This document shows positions 1 to 12,290 of a stretch of 64,000 bases of DNA, piece after piece; position 1 is the first letter of the stretch, and every line of letters begins with the position of its first letter. The stretch spans positions 6,783,061 through 6,847,060 of the forward strand of contig CM038912.1 in NCBI GenBank assembly GCA_021904315.1. The letters are read 5' to 3'. The notes beneath the pieces are model-generated. The model saw only the letters and a program-made list of their open reading frames with translations, was not told the DNA's origin and ran no database searches. This DNA comes from Sphagnum magellanicum. Lineage: Eukaryota > Streptophyta > Sphagnopsida > Sphagnales > Sphagnaceae. Both the position numbers and the translations under genes were made by a program.

Positions 1-46
1 TTAGAAGGAAAATAGTGAATATTTAGGAATATTACACTTGTTGAAA

Positions 47-387
47 TGTGTTTTTCTTAATTAATTAATTATTCAATGAACATGTGTTGAAATGATCAAG
101 GTACGTTTGTAGTCATATGTTAAACATTTGATTCCTAACGCCATAAAAGGGAAGATCAATGTGTTTTTTTTAATTAATTAATTATTCAATGAACATGTGT
201 GGAAATGATCAAGGTACGTTTGTAATCATATGTTAAACATTTGATTCCTAACGCCATAAAAGGGAAGATCAATGTGTTTTTTTTAATTAATTAATTATTC
301 AATGAACATGTGTTGAAATGATCAAGGTACGTTTGTAGTTATATGTTAAACAACATTTGATTCCTAACACCATAAAAGGGAAGATCA
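47..387. repeat. 113-bp tandem repeat, three copies
   Basis: Three head-to-tail copies begin at about 47, 160 and 273, so the period is exactly 113 bp twice. Each unit runs from a T-rich stretch through an AATTAATTAATT block to a CCATAAAAGGGAAGATCA end. The copies differ by a few substitutions, and the third has a small insertion (AAC) and diverges after 387. No coding capacity is seen. Confidence 0.93.
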
Positions 388-468
388 CATGCGGCTGTCA
401 TATGTGACCTGGTATTAGCATGTGTTGTTTCTTTTGTAGGAGCACCGCCCTAGCCTAGCATATGGCCA

Positions 469-606
469 AGCAAACAAGCTCAACTAGTAGCCCTTGGACT
501 TTTGCATTTTTTTCCAAAAGAAAAACCTTTTTACAATTCGCACTAGAACTTTTATTTTATTTTTTTTCGTTGCCACGGTGTGAAAATTTGCCCCACAGAA
601 ATACAG
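469..606 (-). repeat. Dispersed repeat family R, copy 1 (inverted)
   Basis: Read on the minus strand, this segment starts with a GGGGCAAATTTT-CAC-GTGGCAAC core and continues into an A-rich part with AATGCAAAAGT. The same order of motifs occurs on the plus strand at about 36,979, 49,013 and 52,440. The 60-codon ORF that overlaps it is a by-product of the repeat, not a gene. The family type (SINE-like or fragment of a larger element) is not known. Confidence 0.6.
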
Positions 607-615
607 GTAGGGAGT

Positions 616-2405
616 GTTTGGCCTCCTCTTTGTGGGGGCCCTAATTCAGCCCCCCAAAACACCATTTTCCCCTAACTTTGCCAAAATCAAGAAATTCAAA
701 TGGAAAGTGCCATAACAACGGAGAAGTAAAAAAAATTGTAACTAGACAATTTTTTTTGTGTACATCATATTCAATTCCTAAGGCATGGGTCACTCCAAAA
801 TCATTCCAAGTCTATAACAACCGAAAAGAACAAATTGAATACATCAACCGTGACAAACACAACATCAAATTTGAAAGAAAAAAACTTGAAAGATGCAAGC
901 GACAAGAAATAAAATTTATCTATCTAAAGCCTATTATTGCCATTCTCCAAGTCCAAAAGTCCAAGTGATGCAATTACATCCTCATTTTCATTCATTAGGG
1001 TTTCTTCCATCTCCAGAAATTTCTCCATGGATGGCAAACCACCAACATGTTCATGTTTATCCTTGAATGGATATTTTGTATATGCTTATAAAAGTTCAAG
1101 ATTGTCCATGCTCAATTACCACAAGCATCTTAGATACGTGCAAATACTTGCAATGTTGAAGATTCTTTTTTACTTCAATTTGAGAATCAACAATCCCCAA
1201 CACTTGTTAGGTTACAAATCCAACAGTAAAAAATTGATCCATGTTGTTCATGGGCTTTCCACCATGCCAATGGATCTAGGTGTTCTTCTTTAATGACTTT
1301 TCATATCCTAAAATGGATCATTTTTTTTTCATAACTAACAAGGTCATGTTTACATTAGTTTCCATGAGATCATACAAACTTGTGAATTCAATAGTTTGGG
1401 ATGTAAGTTAGGAGCTTTTTCTTTTACCTTAATTGGGTTTTAAAACTTGTATGCATAAACAAGGAGGGGGAAAAACATTTGTTTCTTGTATTCACTTGCA
1501 ATTTGAAAAGCCCTCTCCTTGTCAACATATTGAATGACAACCACAAACCTTTGTAAATGGCATTTAACATCATTGTCAACATATTATGAAGTTTGCATGT
1601 TTAAAAAGAAATTATAAATGAAAAGAAGGGATCCATAACTTGTACCGCCTATTTTTGCATGTGTTATCATAGGACTTGAAGCTCACCATCAAAGTCATGG
1701 GCTTCACTAGAGTTAGGTGTCAAGGAATCCATTCACATTTGACATATAAATGATATGGATGTAGAAGGGGATTAAAAAGAAGCCAATAACCTCAAGTTTG
1801 GTTCAACACACATTGTTGGACTACAAGACCCTAAATATCTACAACAATTTGGGCTATACTTCAACCTTTTGGACTTGGTACACAACCTAGAATGCCAACG
1901 ATTGTTGATTTCTATAGTAAAAAACACTAGTGTGCTTGAAGCAGCAACAACCTCCCTAGATCACATAAACATAGTAATGTGGGAATCTCATGCCCAAGGC
2001 TACCCCATGAAGGACCTATTTCTCCAATAGTAGCAATTACGTGTATTGTTATTGTTAACATGGTCACCTCTCCTATCGAACCAACAAAAATGGATGAAAA
2101 TGAATGTGAGGTTTTTTGGTCAATCCCAAAGAACCTTCAAGAGCCTAACCAAAGCAATAATTGAGAGGTCTACTGATGAAGAGTATGCCAATTGCCCAAG
2201 CCCCCCAAAAAAACAACACCAAGGTATGCTTGAATTGTGATATTTATGAACTTTACTTTTCAACTATTCATTTAAAGTTTTTTAAAGCAAACTAGCACAC
2301 CCCCAAACTCATTGATAGATTCAACTACGAATCCAAAGGTGAAAATAGTGGAAGGATAAGGAGTTGAGGTACATTCCCTGGCTAGCAACATTTCGAGGGT
2401 AAAAG
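616..2405. other. Gene-free AT-rich stretch
   Basis: Only short ORFs (under 120 codons) without recognisable motifs are present on either strand. No splice-linked exon series, RNA gene or transposon terminus was recognised. Confidence 0.6.
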
Positions 2406-3195
2406 GCCGTGTTGGAGTTTCAAGATGCGGATTAGGATGAGTGACAAGTGGGTCAATTATTCACACGGACCTGCACAAACCAAACAACAAGTTTGTTAAT
2501 GCATAGTTGGAACACTTTTGTTGCACGGACGAGCCACGAGCAAACGCGAACTCATAAGACTCACCATAGTCCCGACTTGGGGGAAACCACCACCTTCCCC
2601 CTTATAGTATTATTTGTGCCTGGCCACACGGCCAACACCCAAATGTCATTTTGTCCCTCCCAAGTGGGAGTCCCAAAATTCTCAAAATTGGGACTCTTAC
2701 AACTTTGGAGGCCCATAACTTTTTGTGCAAACCTTCGATTGAGATGAGGTTTAAAGCAAAGTTGTAGCCCTTGTCAAGAGCTTTTCAACTATATGTGGGA
2801 TAACACCTATACACAAGTAAATCAGGGAAATTCCTAACTTTTAGTGGTCATGAGTCAAATTGGCAGTTTGACTCCCGACTTTTCTTTTTGCCATAACTTA
2901 TGTTTTAAATTCCCAAATGAGTCATGCGAACCCATTTTAGACATCTACATTCCAAGAAATTTCTAATGGCATAAGGAATTTTTCAATCCAATGATTTTTG
3001 CCCCTTGCAATTGCTTTCTGAAAATTCGGGAGTCCATCAGGACTCCAACTCCTAAAGTGGAAGCTCACTTGGGAGTGTGGAGGTTCATCCCTTTACACTC
3101 TCCTACACTCCCAAGCATGAAATGTGACTCCCAGGCTTCATTTTTGGCCTGTAGCCTTGCTTTAGTTGCGAGCCCAAAACTAGGGTTGTGACACA
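2406..3195. other. GC-richer block, possibly an old solo LTR
   Basis: This block has clearly more G+C than its flanks. It begins near TGTTGGAGTTTCAAG (about 2410) and ends near GTTGTGACA (about 3190), so it has the TG...CA ends expected of a long terminal repeat. No matching 5-bp target duplication was found, and no primer-binding site or internal ORF follows. Short ORFs in it carry no domain. Relic LTR is a guess. Confidence 0.2.
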
Positions 3196-4885
3196 AACTA
3201 TTACATGTATATAATGTAATTTAATCAATTGTGTCATTTAACTTTGACCTAAACAATTAACTTGTGTGTTGTGTGCATGATGGTGTAGAGAATAAGGTTG
3301 TAGAATAAAAGACCATATGTTTGACACTTTCAAATTCCACTATTGGTGAACAACCCAATTGCCCATCCAAAGCCCCAATGAATGTCCAAGGTGTAATGTT
3401 AAAATTACATTATGTTCTATTTGCAAATCATTTGTTTTTTTTGTTGATTTTTCTTTTCCTTGGATGGTTGTTTATAAATTGACATTCCTTGTGGTTTTAA
3501 AGCAAATTGTTAGCGCATGAATATGAGGTGCAATTAAATGTTGGTGTATTAAAATTAACTTTTACCATTGTTTTGATAATGTAATTTTTTCTTACACATG
3601 TAAGGTAAACAACATATAATAAAAGCAATGCCCTATATGCATGCGAGGGCAACACAATTACAAGGTTGATATTAATATAAGTAAATATCACTATAATCAC
3701 TGAAAGGGGCACACAAGCAACAAAAGGGACACCAATTAAGTAGAAGGCCCCTCTAACAAGCAAGAGCACCCCAATTAAGGAGAAGACACCCCAAGCAACC
3801 AATAACACCAGAAGTAAGGAGTAGCAGAAGTACCCCAAGCAATCAAGCGCACCCCGACTAAGGAAATAATGTCATCAAATGTAGCTAACAAGGCACCACA
3901 AACATTCAAGGGTAAGGAGAAGGCATCACATAAGAGTGGTGGTGGTAGTCTAAGAAGAAAATTGGTCATCCATGGGCCAGTTGATGATAGACAACCAAGC
4001 AAGAAGTAGAAGAAATTGTCATCATCTCAAAAGAATCATTGTAATAAGAGATGTTAGACTTTAATGATGGATCTAATAGCATGCCATTGTCTAAGTACAT
4101 GGCAAAAGCATTAGGGAAGGCGCAAGATGGAAATAAGGACCATGCAAAAAAAGAAGAAGCAAACAATTGGGTGAAAGAATGGTAAAATGTACAACTAAAA
4201 GTATTTGTAAGTCTACTTATCAACTAAACAAAAAGTAGGACCAAAACCCATCACAAAATTGTTATACATTCAATCTTTTTAGTTGAATTATAAATAATAA
4301 GATACTTCTTCATTATTATGCATTAACTTTTAAATTTTGCATTGTAAAAGTAGGTTTCAAATAAACTTTTCTAAATGTAAATAACTTTTAAAACCTACTT
4401 TCTATAGTGTAAGATTTGATTCAAATATGTGTCAAGTATGTGTTAAGTTATACACATGGAACATGCTTACAAAGGTGGGCACATGATGTATAAGTGATTT
4501 GAGCAACTAATTTAAGCCATATTTTTTATGAATTCAGGAGGAGGTATAAATAAACACCTGGCCAACTCCTAACCTAGGCATATTTTCTATACACAATGTG
4601 TGAAACCAACTCTTATGCTCAAGCAGAGAATAATTTTTGCATAATTAAGATATATGATTGAATACATATATCCATAGGTAGATTTTTTTGTACAAATTGT
4701 AACAATGAACATTGTTATGAAAGGGCATGCAAGCATGGGATGAATGAAGGTTTCTCCCCACAATGTTTTGAACAAGAACATCAAAATAAATTGAGGAATT
4801 TATTACTTGTGCAAATATTAAGTGATTTAAAGTTTTGTCAAGAATTGTGATTATTCTTTGAGTTTAGGATGATTATTTTACAAAT
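3196..4885. other. Gene-free stretch with weak short repeats
   Basis: No gene was recognised. Between about 3690 and 3860 short phrases such as GCACCCCAATTAAGGAGAAG recur imperfectly and open a 113-codon minus-strand ORF with a repetitive hydrophobic translation, which is best read as a repeat by-product. Confidence 0.5.
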
Positions 4886-4887
4886 GA

Positions 4888-5026
4888 CATTTCTAACCAT
4901 GAAGGTTGTTCGGAAACCAATCCTTTCTAACCACTAAACTAGTTGCTTGGATACTAGTCCTTTCTAACCACTATGGTTGCTTGAAAATTGGTCCTTTTTT
5001 ACCACTAAGGTTGCTTGGAAACCTAT
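4888..5026. repeat. About 35-bp tandem repeat, four copies
   Basis: The phrase TTTCTAACCACTAAGGTTGC and its variants start near 4890, 4924, 4961 and 4996, giving spacings of 34-37 bp. Copies are imperfect. Confidence 0.75.
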
Positions 5027-6780
5027 CTTTAACCTAAAGTAAGGAAGAACAATGGTTGGGAAGTACCAACCAATATTGAATAAGGACTTAAGATATTTAT
5101 GGCAACACCTATAACTCTTAATTGAAGGTGCTTGAAAACACTTCAAGACATGGCTAAGATTAGGCACTATATATTCACAAGAGCCAAATACTAGAAGGAA
5201 GGTTAACAACTCAACCTTTTTTCTTGATGGCATAGCTAGGCAAGTACACAAGTTCACTAGAATGTAATGAAAGATCAAAGCACTATTTATGTATAAATCT
5301 ATATTTAGAGCTTGTTTTCTGATAACACCTGCTAGTCCAATTTCATGATGCATCTACCGAAGGACCATTGCAACAAAAATGTTGGGCAAAAAGACATTAA
5401 TAGTGTTGCACCAATGACATCACTTCATTTTGAAAGGAATACCCTTGCTAGACCAATGACATCGTATGACACAAAGACTACTATGTGCATAAAATGTGCT
5501 GGACCAAAGACATCAATGCTGTAAAAATGAAATCCTTTTAATATAAAGAAAACCTAAGTGGATCACATCTTTCTTATTGATTGAATAGCCAAAAAAAAGT
5601 ACACAAGATCACCAACCACATATCACACATTCAAAAGGACCACTACACATAAAAAATCCCAACAAAAGGACATCAGTGTTGGAAATTTGACATTTTTGTT
5701 GGAAAGGAAAATAGGTGACCTGTAGATAATCATAATAGTAATGCTACAAAAAAACAACTTCATACATCATGTGTGTTTTCTTGATTGGTGTGGCATATTA
5801 TAATGACACCCACACATACTAAAATTCAACATCCAAACATTTGCCTCAAATATTTTAGTGTTTCTTCAATCAAAAGAAGAGTTTCATTTGGCAATTCAAA
5901 TGTTGGATAACTTCTTTTGACGTTTTGTGAGGTAGGTGGCATTACGAACTTTGATGCATAGACTAGGTGTGAGTAGATGTAGGCAAGAGGTGCATCATCA
6001 TTAAAGAAGTAGGTCATGTTCCCCAGTTGTAGCAAGTCATAATAACGCCCCTAAATCAATTCATCTCCTTCATTATAGGTATTTTGTTAGGCATCAATGA
6101 ATGTTTCTATCACAACATGCTTTGGTTTATCACAAAGCATTAGCCAAAATTGCTCTCCATTTTCACTCTCACATGGCACAACAATGTTGTCGCCAATAAC
6201 AACCTCATCCACAATGGCCTCCCCCCAACTCTATACTATGTTTCTTCATCAATTTCTAACATGGCTTGACATGCTATAGGTCTATCAAGCACATCCAGTC
6301 TAATAATCTCCCATGATGGTGCATGAAACTTCTGATGGCACTCCCCAATGCTAGATGTGCCTATGCATATGTCATAAAAACATGATAGTTGAACAAAATT
6401 GAAGAAGTGTGGAATCTTAGCTAGATACACTCTTCACCTAGGTATAATTGAGAAGAATTTATATATGCAAATTAATGTTGTCCATGATGTTTCAAATCAA
6501 TGATCAACAATTAAAAGTAGGATATGCATTAAGTTCTTGTAAATAGATCAAATTAGCACCTAATGCATCCTTCTACTACCAGGCACAATGGAGCAACCAT
6601 AACCATAACCATGGGTCCTATCCACATGATTTGGATGGATTTCCCAAAAAATGTTTGTTGACCGTCCTCGCATTGGGGTGAGCTACATGTGACAAACCTA
6701 TGCACAAAAGAAGGGAAAATGTAAAGGTGAACTTGACATGCATTAAACTAACATGACATTTAGTCAGTAGCCAATGAGTC
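5027..6780. other. Gene-free stretch
   Basis: Apart from recurring phrases such as CCAATGACATC between about 5400 and 5530, no structure was recognised. ORFs reach 129 codons at most and show no domain. Confidence 0.5.
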
Positions 6781-6781
6781 T

Positions 6782-6864
6782 AGAAAGGACTATCAAAGGA
6801 TTATCCAAGGAATATCAAATAACTATCTAAGGATTATACAAGGACTACCAATGCTTGGACCCAA
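6782..6864 (+). repeat. Left part of the 111-bp repeat tract, split by the CACTA element
   Basis: Phrases such as AAGGATTATCCAAGG and AAGGACTACCAATGCTTGG match those in the tract at 9347-10,000. The sequence stops at 6864 exactly where the CACTA terminus begins and resumes after 9343, so the two parts were once continuous. Confidence 0.7.
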
Positions 6865-7280
6865 CACTAGTAGAAAATGGCCATTTAGCAATTGGTCCAT
6901 GCGACTAATATTTAGTTGTAAGCGACATTTGCAACTAAAGTCTTAATAGTCGCATTGGACAAGTTGCATTGACACTAGTTGCAAACGACAATGAATTTTG
7001 GATGAAAGAAAAAATCAATGAAATACGCCTTCATCCTTTGACTAGTCATATACACATTCTCACTTGCAACTAAAATGCGACTTTTTTTATGAACAATGGG
7101 AACACGTCTTGTGTAGCCATGTGTCCCAATTATTAATAATTAAAAATATTTTATTATTATTTTGAAATAATCTAAGACGTTTAATTTTTATGTTTGGATG
7201 GTTTAGATTATGACACATGGTGCAATAGAAAATTGCCACATGACATATTACTTGAAATTTTCCAAATTAAATTTAAATCA

Positions 7281-7450
7281 ATATTTAGGTATGTAGGTTG
7301 AACTAGGTACCTATTTACCTATATACCTACCTACCCATCTAGGATAAACAACTATCTAAATAGGACCTATTTACCTACCTAGGCCAAATACCTATTTAAG
7401 TAGGTAGGTAGGTAAAAAAGTAGGTAGGTAAGTTAGGGAGGTAGGTATTA
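7281..7450. repeat. TACC/GGTA-rich palindromic tract
   Basis: TACCTACC runs in the left half face GTAGGTAGG runs in the right half, around central palindromes such as CCTACCTAGG. It lies inside the CACTA element, and strong foldback is likely. Confidence 0.65.
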
Positions 7451-7560
7451 GGTGTAAGTACATGAGTATTTTTATTTTATTTTGGATTAAGTCATTTTTA
7501 TTGACTCATCCCATATGCCCATCTTTTTAAATATGAAAATGTAAGACAAAACACCTTGTT

Positions 7561-7718
7561 TATATACTTTTCAAGATGAGAATGAAAGCGAAAACATACG
7601 GGATAAATTTTTTAGTTGTAAATCATTTGCGATTAAACATTTTTAGTTACAAACTACTTACAATTTAAAAAATTTATCCCATATATTTTCACTTTCATTC
7701 TCATCTTGAAAAGTATAT
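7561..7718. repeat. 158-bp near-perfect palindrome inside the CACTA element
   Basis: The 53-bp arms 7561-7613 and 7666-7718 are reverse complements except at about four positions, separated by a 52-bp loop that itself contains a weaker inverted repeat. The differences appear to be transitions. A transcript would fold into a long hairpin. Confidence 0.9.
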
Positions 7719-7726
7719 AATTAAGT

Positions 7727-9055
7727 AGGTAAGTGACAACTAACTAACTAATTAATTATTTATAGTAATAATTATCAATATCTTATGATCAATGAATTAA
7801 TTATATTATTAGTTATTATTAAATATATATCAACTATCAACCAATGTAATAATCTTTCAACCAATTTAATTAACTAGTAATTGGCTAATATTGAAATAAT
7901 TAACTAATTATTAATAAGTAATAAATCATTATTTCGTACCAAAATAAATTAATATAAGAACTGAAATATTCTATATTTAATAATTATTAACTATTAGTTA
8001 TAAATATTCAGTACTAGTTTTTAATATCTAATAATATAATTAAAACCTAGCCTAGGCTAACTATTTTATTATTATTATTTTCATTATTATTTTCATTTAT
8101 ATAGTTAATAATAAATATAAATGTAAATATTTAATAGTAACAATAACATTAATTCAATTATTATTGTAACTAGTTGGTAGCCAACGTTAATTATTTTATT
8201 TTTATTATTCATATTATTACTTCACTCATTAAATTTATTTATGAACTATTCCAATAAATATATTTTTATTTTTAATAAGTATATTTTTCCTTCCAAAATG
8301 ATTTTTGCATTTGTATAATAATTTATTAGATTCCCATTCTAACTAATACGGTAATTATTATAAAATAAAAAAACTGAAAATAAAATTTATATATCAGTAA
8401 TTGATTATAATCATTGAATTATTAATAATTATTATATTAATCTAATAATAATTCATAATTGATTACTTATAATAATAATAATAATACTGTAATTTGTAGT
8501 TAGCATGGGTTAGTTATTTTATTATTATTATATATTATCATGTCACTTGTTAGAGTCATTATGATTTATTATAATTCATTTTTCATTTTTAATAAATAAA
8601 AATTAATTTTAATAAGTACAGTAGTCATTTGAAAATAATTTAATAATAATATAATAATATTTAAAGTTTTAAATAATTACCTCATTAATTATATAATTTT
8701 TTTTCCTATCATTTTAATATCATCATCATCATTATGTAATAAGATATTACTATTTAAAAATTTTAGTCAAAGATAATATTGAAATTTAATTTTTTATCAC
8801 ATGTAATTAATATTAATAAAAATAATAATAATAAATGTCATTTGTAATAATTTTAATAAGTACAATAAGATGGTTGTGATAAACTTGTAATATGGGCACA
8901 ATATATTTAGCAAAAATATCTTACATAAAAGTTTAATATGCTCAAAATATACACTATTTAGTGTAACCATATTATCAAGGCCATTTATGCTAATAATAAT
9001 ACTTGAATACACATATAATATGGTTGTTCATATAAATTGAAAATATACATTTATA
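7727..9055. other. Extremely AT-rich CACTA interior
   Basis: This part is dominated by A/T trinucleotide-like runs (ATT, TAA). It has no gene, no splice structure and no recognisable secondary element. Confidence 0.6.
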
Positions 9056-9346
9056 AATCTTAATACACCCAAATATATTCCTTAGAATTCACAAAATACA
9101 CCTTTGTATACTCATAGGATGTAACTAAATTGGTCACATTTGCAACTAATGGGAGATAAATTGTTTTTCTTGCATGAAAATAAACTAAATGTTGTTCACA
9201 TGGAAAGATGGACACCAAAATAGTTGCAAATATGACCAACACAAAAAATAATTGCAAAAATGTCCAAATGTAGTTGCAAATAATTAATAGTTGCATGAAG
9301 TCGCAAATAGAATGGTTACATTTAGGCCAATTTTCTATTAATGCAA

Positions 9347-10005
9347 AGACTGTATGAAGAACTTGAATGATTGAAAAAGGACTAGCAAACACATTTCCAT
9401 GTGGTTTTCATTATTTTTGAAAAGGACCAATTGTTGCTTGATGCAAAGGACTATCTAAGGATTGTACAAAGAATTGCCCACTTGAAAAGGGACTAGCAAA
9501 CACATTTCCATGTGGTTTTCATTATTTTAAAAAAAGGACCAATTCTAGCTTGATGCAAAGGACTATTTAAGAACTGTACAAAAAATTGCCCACTTGAAAA
9601 AGGACTAGCAAGCAATGTCCATGTGGTTTTCACTACAAAAAAAAGGGGACCAATTGTTCCTTGATGCAAAGGACTATCTAAGGATTGTACAAAGAATTGC
9701 CCACTTGAAAAGGGACTAGCAAACACATTTCCATGTGGTTTTCATTATTTTAAAAAAAGGACCAATTCTAGCTTGATGCAAAGGACTATCTAAGAACTGT
9801 ACAAAAAATTGCCCACTTGAAAAAGGACTAGCAAGCACATGTCCATGTGGTTTTCACTACAAAAAAAAGGGGACCAATTGTTCCTTGATGCAAAGGACTA
9901 TCTAAGGATTGTACAAAGAACTGCCCACTTGAAAAAGGACTACATATACAAGGATTGTACCAAGGATTAGACCCCAAGGATTATATGAACAACTTGGATG
10001 ATTGA
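9347..10005 (+). repeat. 111-112-bp tandem repeat with an alternating two-type order
   Basis: Units start near 9391, 9502, 9614, 9725 and 9837. Two subtypes alternate: one reads CACATTTCCATGTGG...TCATTATTTT, the other TGTCCATGTGG...CACTACAAAAAAAAGGGG. Copies two and three together are nearly identical to copies four and five, so the recent duplication unit was about 223 bp. The minus-strand 77-codon ORF here simply reads two units. Confidence 0.9.
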
Positions 10006-10795
10006 AAAATGACTATCATTATTTTTTTTAAAGGACCAATTGTTGCTTCTAACAAGGAGGACCAAAGGCCCCTAATTTCACCCACTAAAGTCACAACAAT
10101 GGCAATTTTGATTCGAAAAAAATACTAGTCAGGAATGGATGCAAAGAATTGACAATGGTGTTTGGAAATATATTTGCTTTTTTTTTACAAAAGGTGACAA
10201 CATCTTTTGTATTTTGTAGCTTGCATGCATGTGGCTTAATTTACTCCTTATGAATCTTGTGCTTCAAAAGGGCACCAACACCATCAATTTCGCCCTTGCC
10301 ATGACCGTTGGCAAAGTAGTTCCAACACATGTCTATCCCCTCTAGCCTCTCCTAACAAATAGTTAGTTATGGAAATTGTGCAACAAAATACCATGCTCGA
10401 GCAAACTTAAACTGAGCAATGCACCCATCACTCCAAATCACATGATGTTTTGGCCAACATCCCTTAGTTTGCAAGTAGCCCTAGTGCAAGGTTAAAGCAT
10501 GTTGCACAAAAAGGCTATCATGAGTCTTGTCATCACTAATGTACTAATGAATTTCTTTTATAATTTGAGAACTTTGAGGATTGGTTGGGTTGAACTTGAG
10601 GTTAACTATGTAGGTGATATGCACCAAAATGGTAATCTAAAAATTATATTAGTGCATGTCCTAGACCTCATTATGAGTTTTGAATGCATAATTCTTTTAA
10701 AAGTCTATGCATGAAAGAATGGTGTCATCAAGAATATTGTTCAAAAACTATTTGAATTCCTATTTTTTAAAAACCAACAACCTATCAATGTGAAA
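10006..10795. other. Gene-free stretch
   Basis: ORFs are at most 71 codons and no motif was recognised. Confidence 0.5.
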
Positions 10796-11085
10796 ACATA
10801 ATTAAAGGATCATCTAAAGATTGTCCACTTCTAAGGATTGCCCTATTCAAAGATTATCCACTTCTAAAGACTGCACTATTCAATGACTGTCCATTTTTAA
10901 GGATTGGCTTATTTTTAAGGACTGACATATTTAGGAATTGTTTAAGGATTGTCCACTTTTAACTTCAAGTTGCACCATTCCAAAACTATCTACCTACTTG
11001 GACTATCTTGTTCAAGGACTCTATAAGGATTGTCCACCCTATTCAATAACTAGACCTAAGTACCACGCTAATAAAGGATTACCAT
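10796..11085 (+). repeat. Degenerate short repeats of AAGGATTGTCCA type
   Basis: Phrases such as AAAGATTGTCCACTTC, AAGGATTGCCCTATTC and AAGGATTGTCCACTTTT recur at irregular 30-60 bp spacing. They share vocabulary with the 111-bp tract at 9.3-10.0 kb, so this is probably an older, eroded part of the same array. Confidence 0.55.
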
Positions 11086-11089
11086 GTAA

Positions 11090-12290
11090 AATTTACTATT
11101 TAATGTTAGAATTATGAATTTATCGAAATCAAAAAATTAAATGTTCATTCTTAAAATTTCTTTCATGATGTACATATTTATGTTTTTCCCTCTTAAAGTT
11201 GTAAACTCATTTTCTTTTTTTAAACAAAGTTTTAAATTTAATAAAATTTTAATGCACGTTTAAAAAATTAATCAAAGCACATGATTTTCCATTTTTTAAT
11301 AATGGTTCACATTTTTATAAAAAAAATCTATTCCATATATTAATCCTATGTATGATTGAAATTTTATTTTGAATTTTTTTGAAATATAATAAATAATTTC
11401 TCGCCTATCATAATTATATAATAGATTGTTAATATTTTATATTTTATATATATATAACACAAATCCTTATGTAAATATATTTTTTATGATGTATAATATT
11501 GGCTAAATATTGGTCTAAATATATTGTTGTTTATAACACATCGAGTAATACATTATATATAATTAATAATATTATGAATTATATTGTTGATTCATTTTAA
11601 TATATATAATATTTTCATATTTATTTAAAATAAAATAAAATAGATTAAATTATATATATATATACCCATGGTTATGTATAGTGCAAATTTTTTTTATGAA
11701 CTTTATTTTTAATGAGAATTTAAGAGATTCCAAAAGATAAGTTATTGACATTGTATATTTTATTAAAGCCATTTATTTGGATATTATTTCTATTTAAATT
11801 GAAATTTAATTTATAACATATCAAATAATGCCATATATGATCAATAATTTTGTGACACTTTGAACAAAGTTTTGAAAGGTAATTGCAATACCTTCATTTC
11901 ATTGTGATAATTTCATTACCCATCAAACAAATTAAATTATTTTTACATATTTAGGCCATGGCTAATATATCATGCAATGTACATATTATATCAAGTAAAT
12001 GAAGGTATTGCAAAATTAGTCACATTGATGGTAGAAGGTTATTTTGAACAAAGTTATGAAATATAAATGCAATACATGCATCATAATGTGATAATTCCAT
12101 TGACCATGAAACATAAGAATATTTTTTAAAAAATTGATCGATTGGAAATATATAATGAAATTCATATTTTGAAAATGATACGTTCACTTTACAATATAAC
12201 TTCTTATATATAAATGAAAGAAGTCCAAAATTGGTCACATTGAATGTAGAAAGGTTTAAGGTCAAATTGGTAACAAATATTTGTTCACAT
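11090..12290 (+). repeat. AT-rich repeat family Y/X, copy A
   Basis: Block Y (about 11,090-11,860) contains ATTAATCCTATGTATGATTG, ATGATGTATAATATTGGCT and GTTATGTATAGTGCAA in that order. Block X (about 11,990-12,270) contains AAATGAAGGTATTGCAAAAT and GGTCACATTGA. The same order of landmarks is found in reverse orientation at 14,970-16,080 and in part at 13,840-14,900. No ORF above 81 codons. Confidence 0.8.

Larger units (their letters stand above)
6865..9343. mobile_element. Non-autonomous CACTA (En/Spm-type) DNA transposon
   Basis: The left end reads CACTAGTAGAAAATGGCC (6865-6882). The reverse complement of the right end reads CATTAATAGAAAATTGGCC, the same terminus with two transitions in the first six bases. 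Both sides are flanked by CAA (6862-6864 and 9344-9346), the 3-bp target duplication typical of this superfamily. Short subterminal motifs of the GTTGCAAATG and GTCGCAT kind recur in both orientations near both ends, as expected of transposase-binding repeats. The interior (about 2.5 kb in total) is extremely AT-rich and holds only short ORFs, so no transposase is encoded; movement would need an autonomous partner. The flanks, joined across the element, resemble an uninterrupted paralogous stretch at about 9951-10,005. Confidence 0.88.

Noticed and set aside
2406-3195. Full LTR retrotransposon
   Set aside because: TG...CA-like ends are present, but there is no target duplication, primer-binding site, polypurine tract or coding region; kept only as a weak solo-LTR guess.
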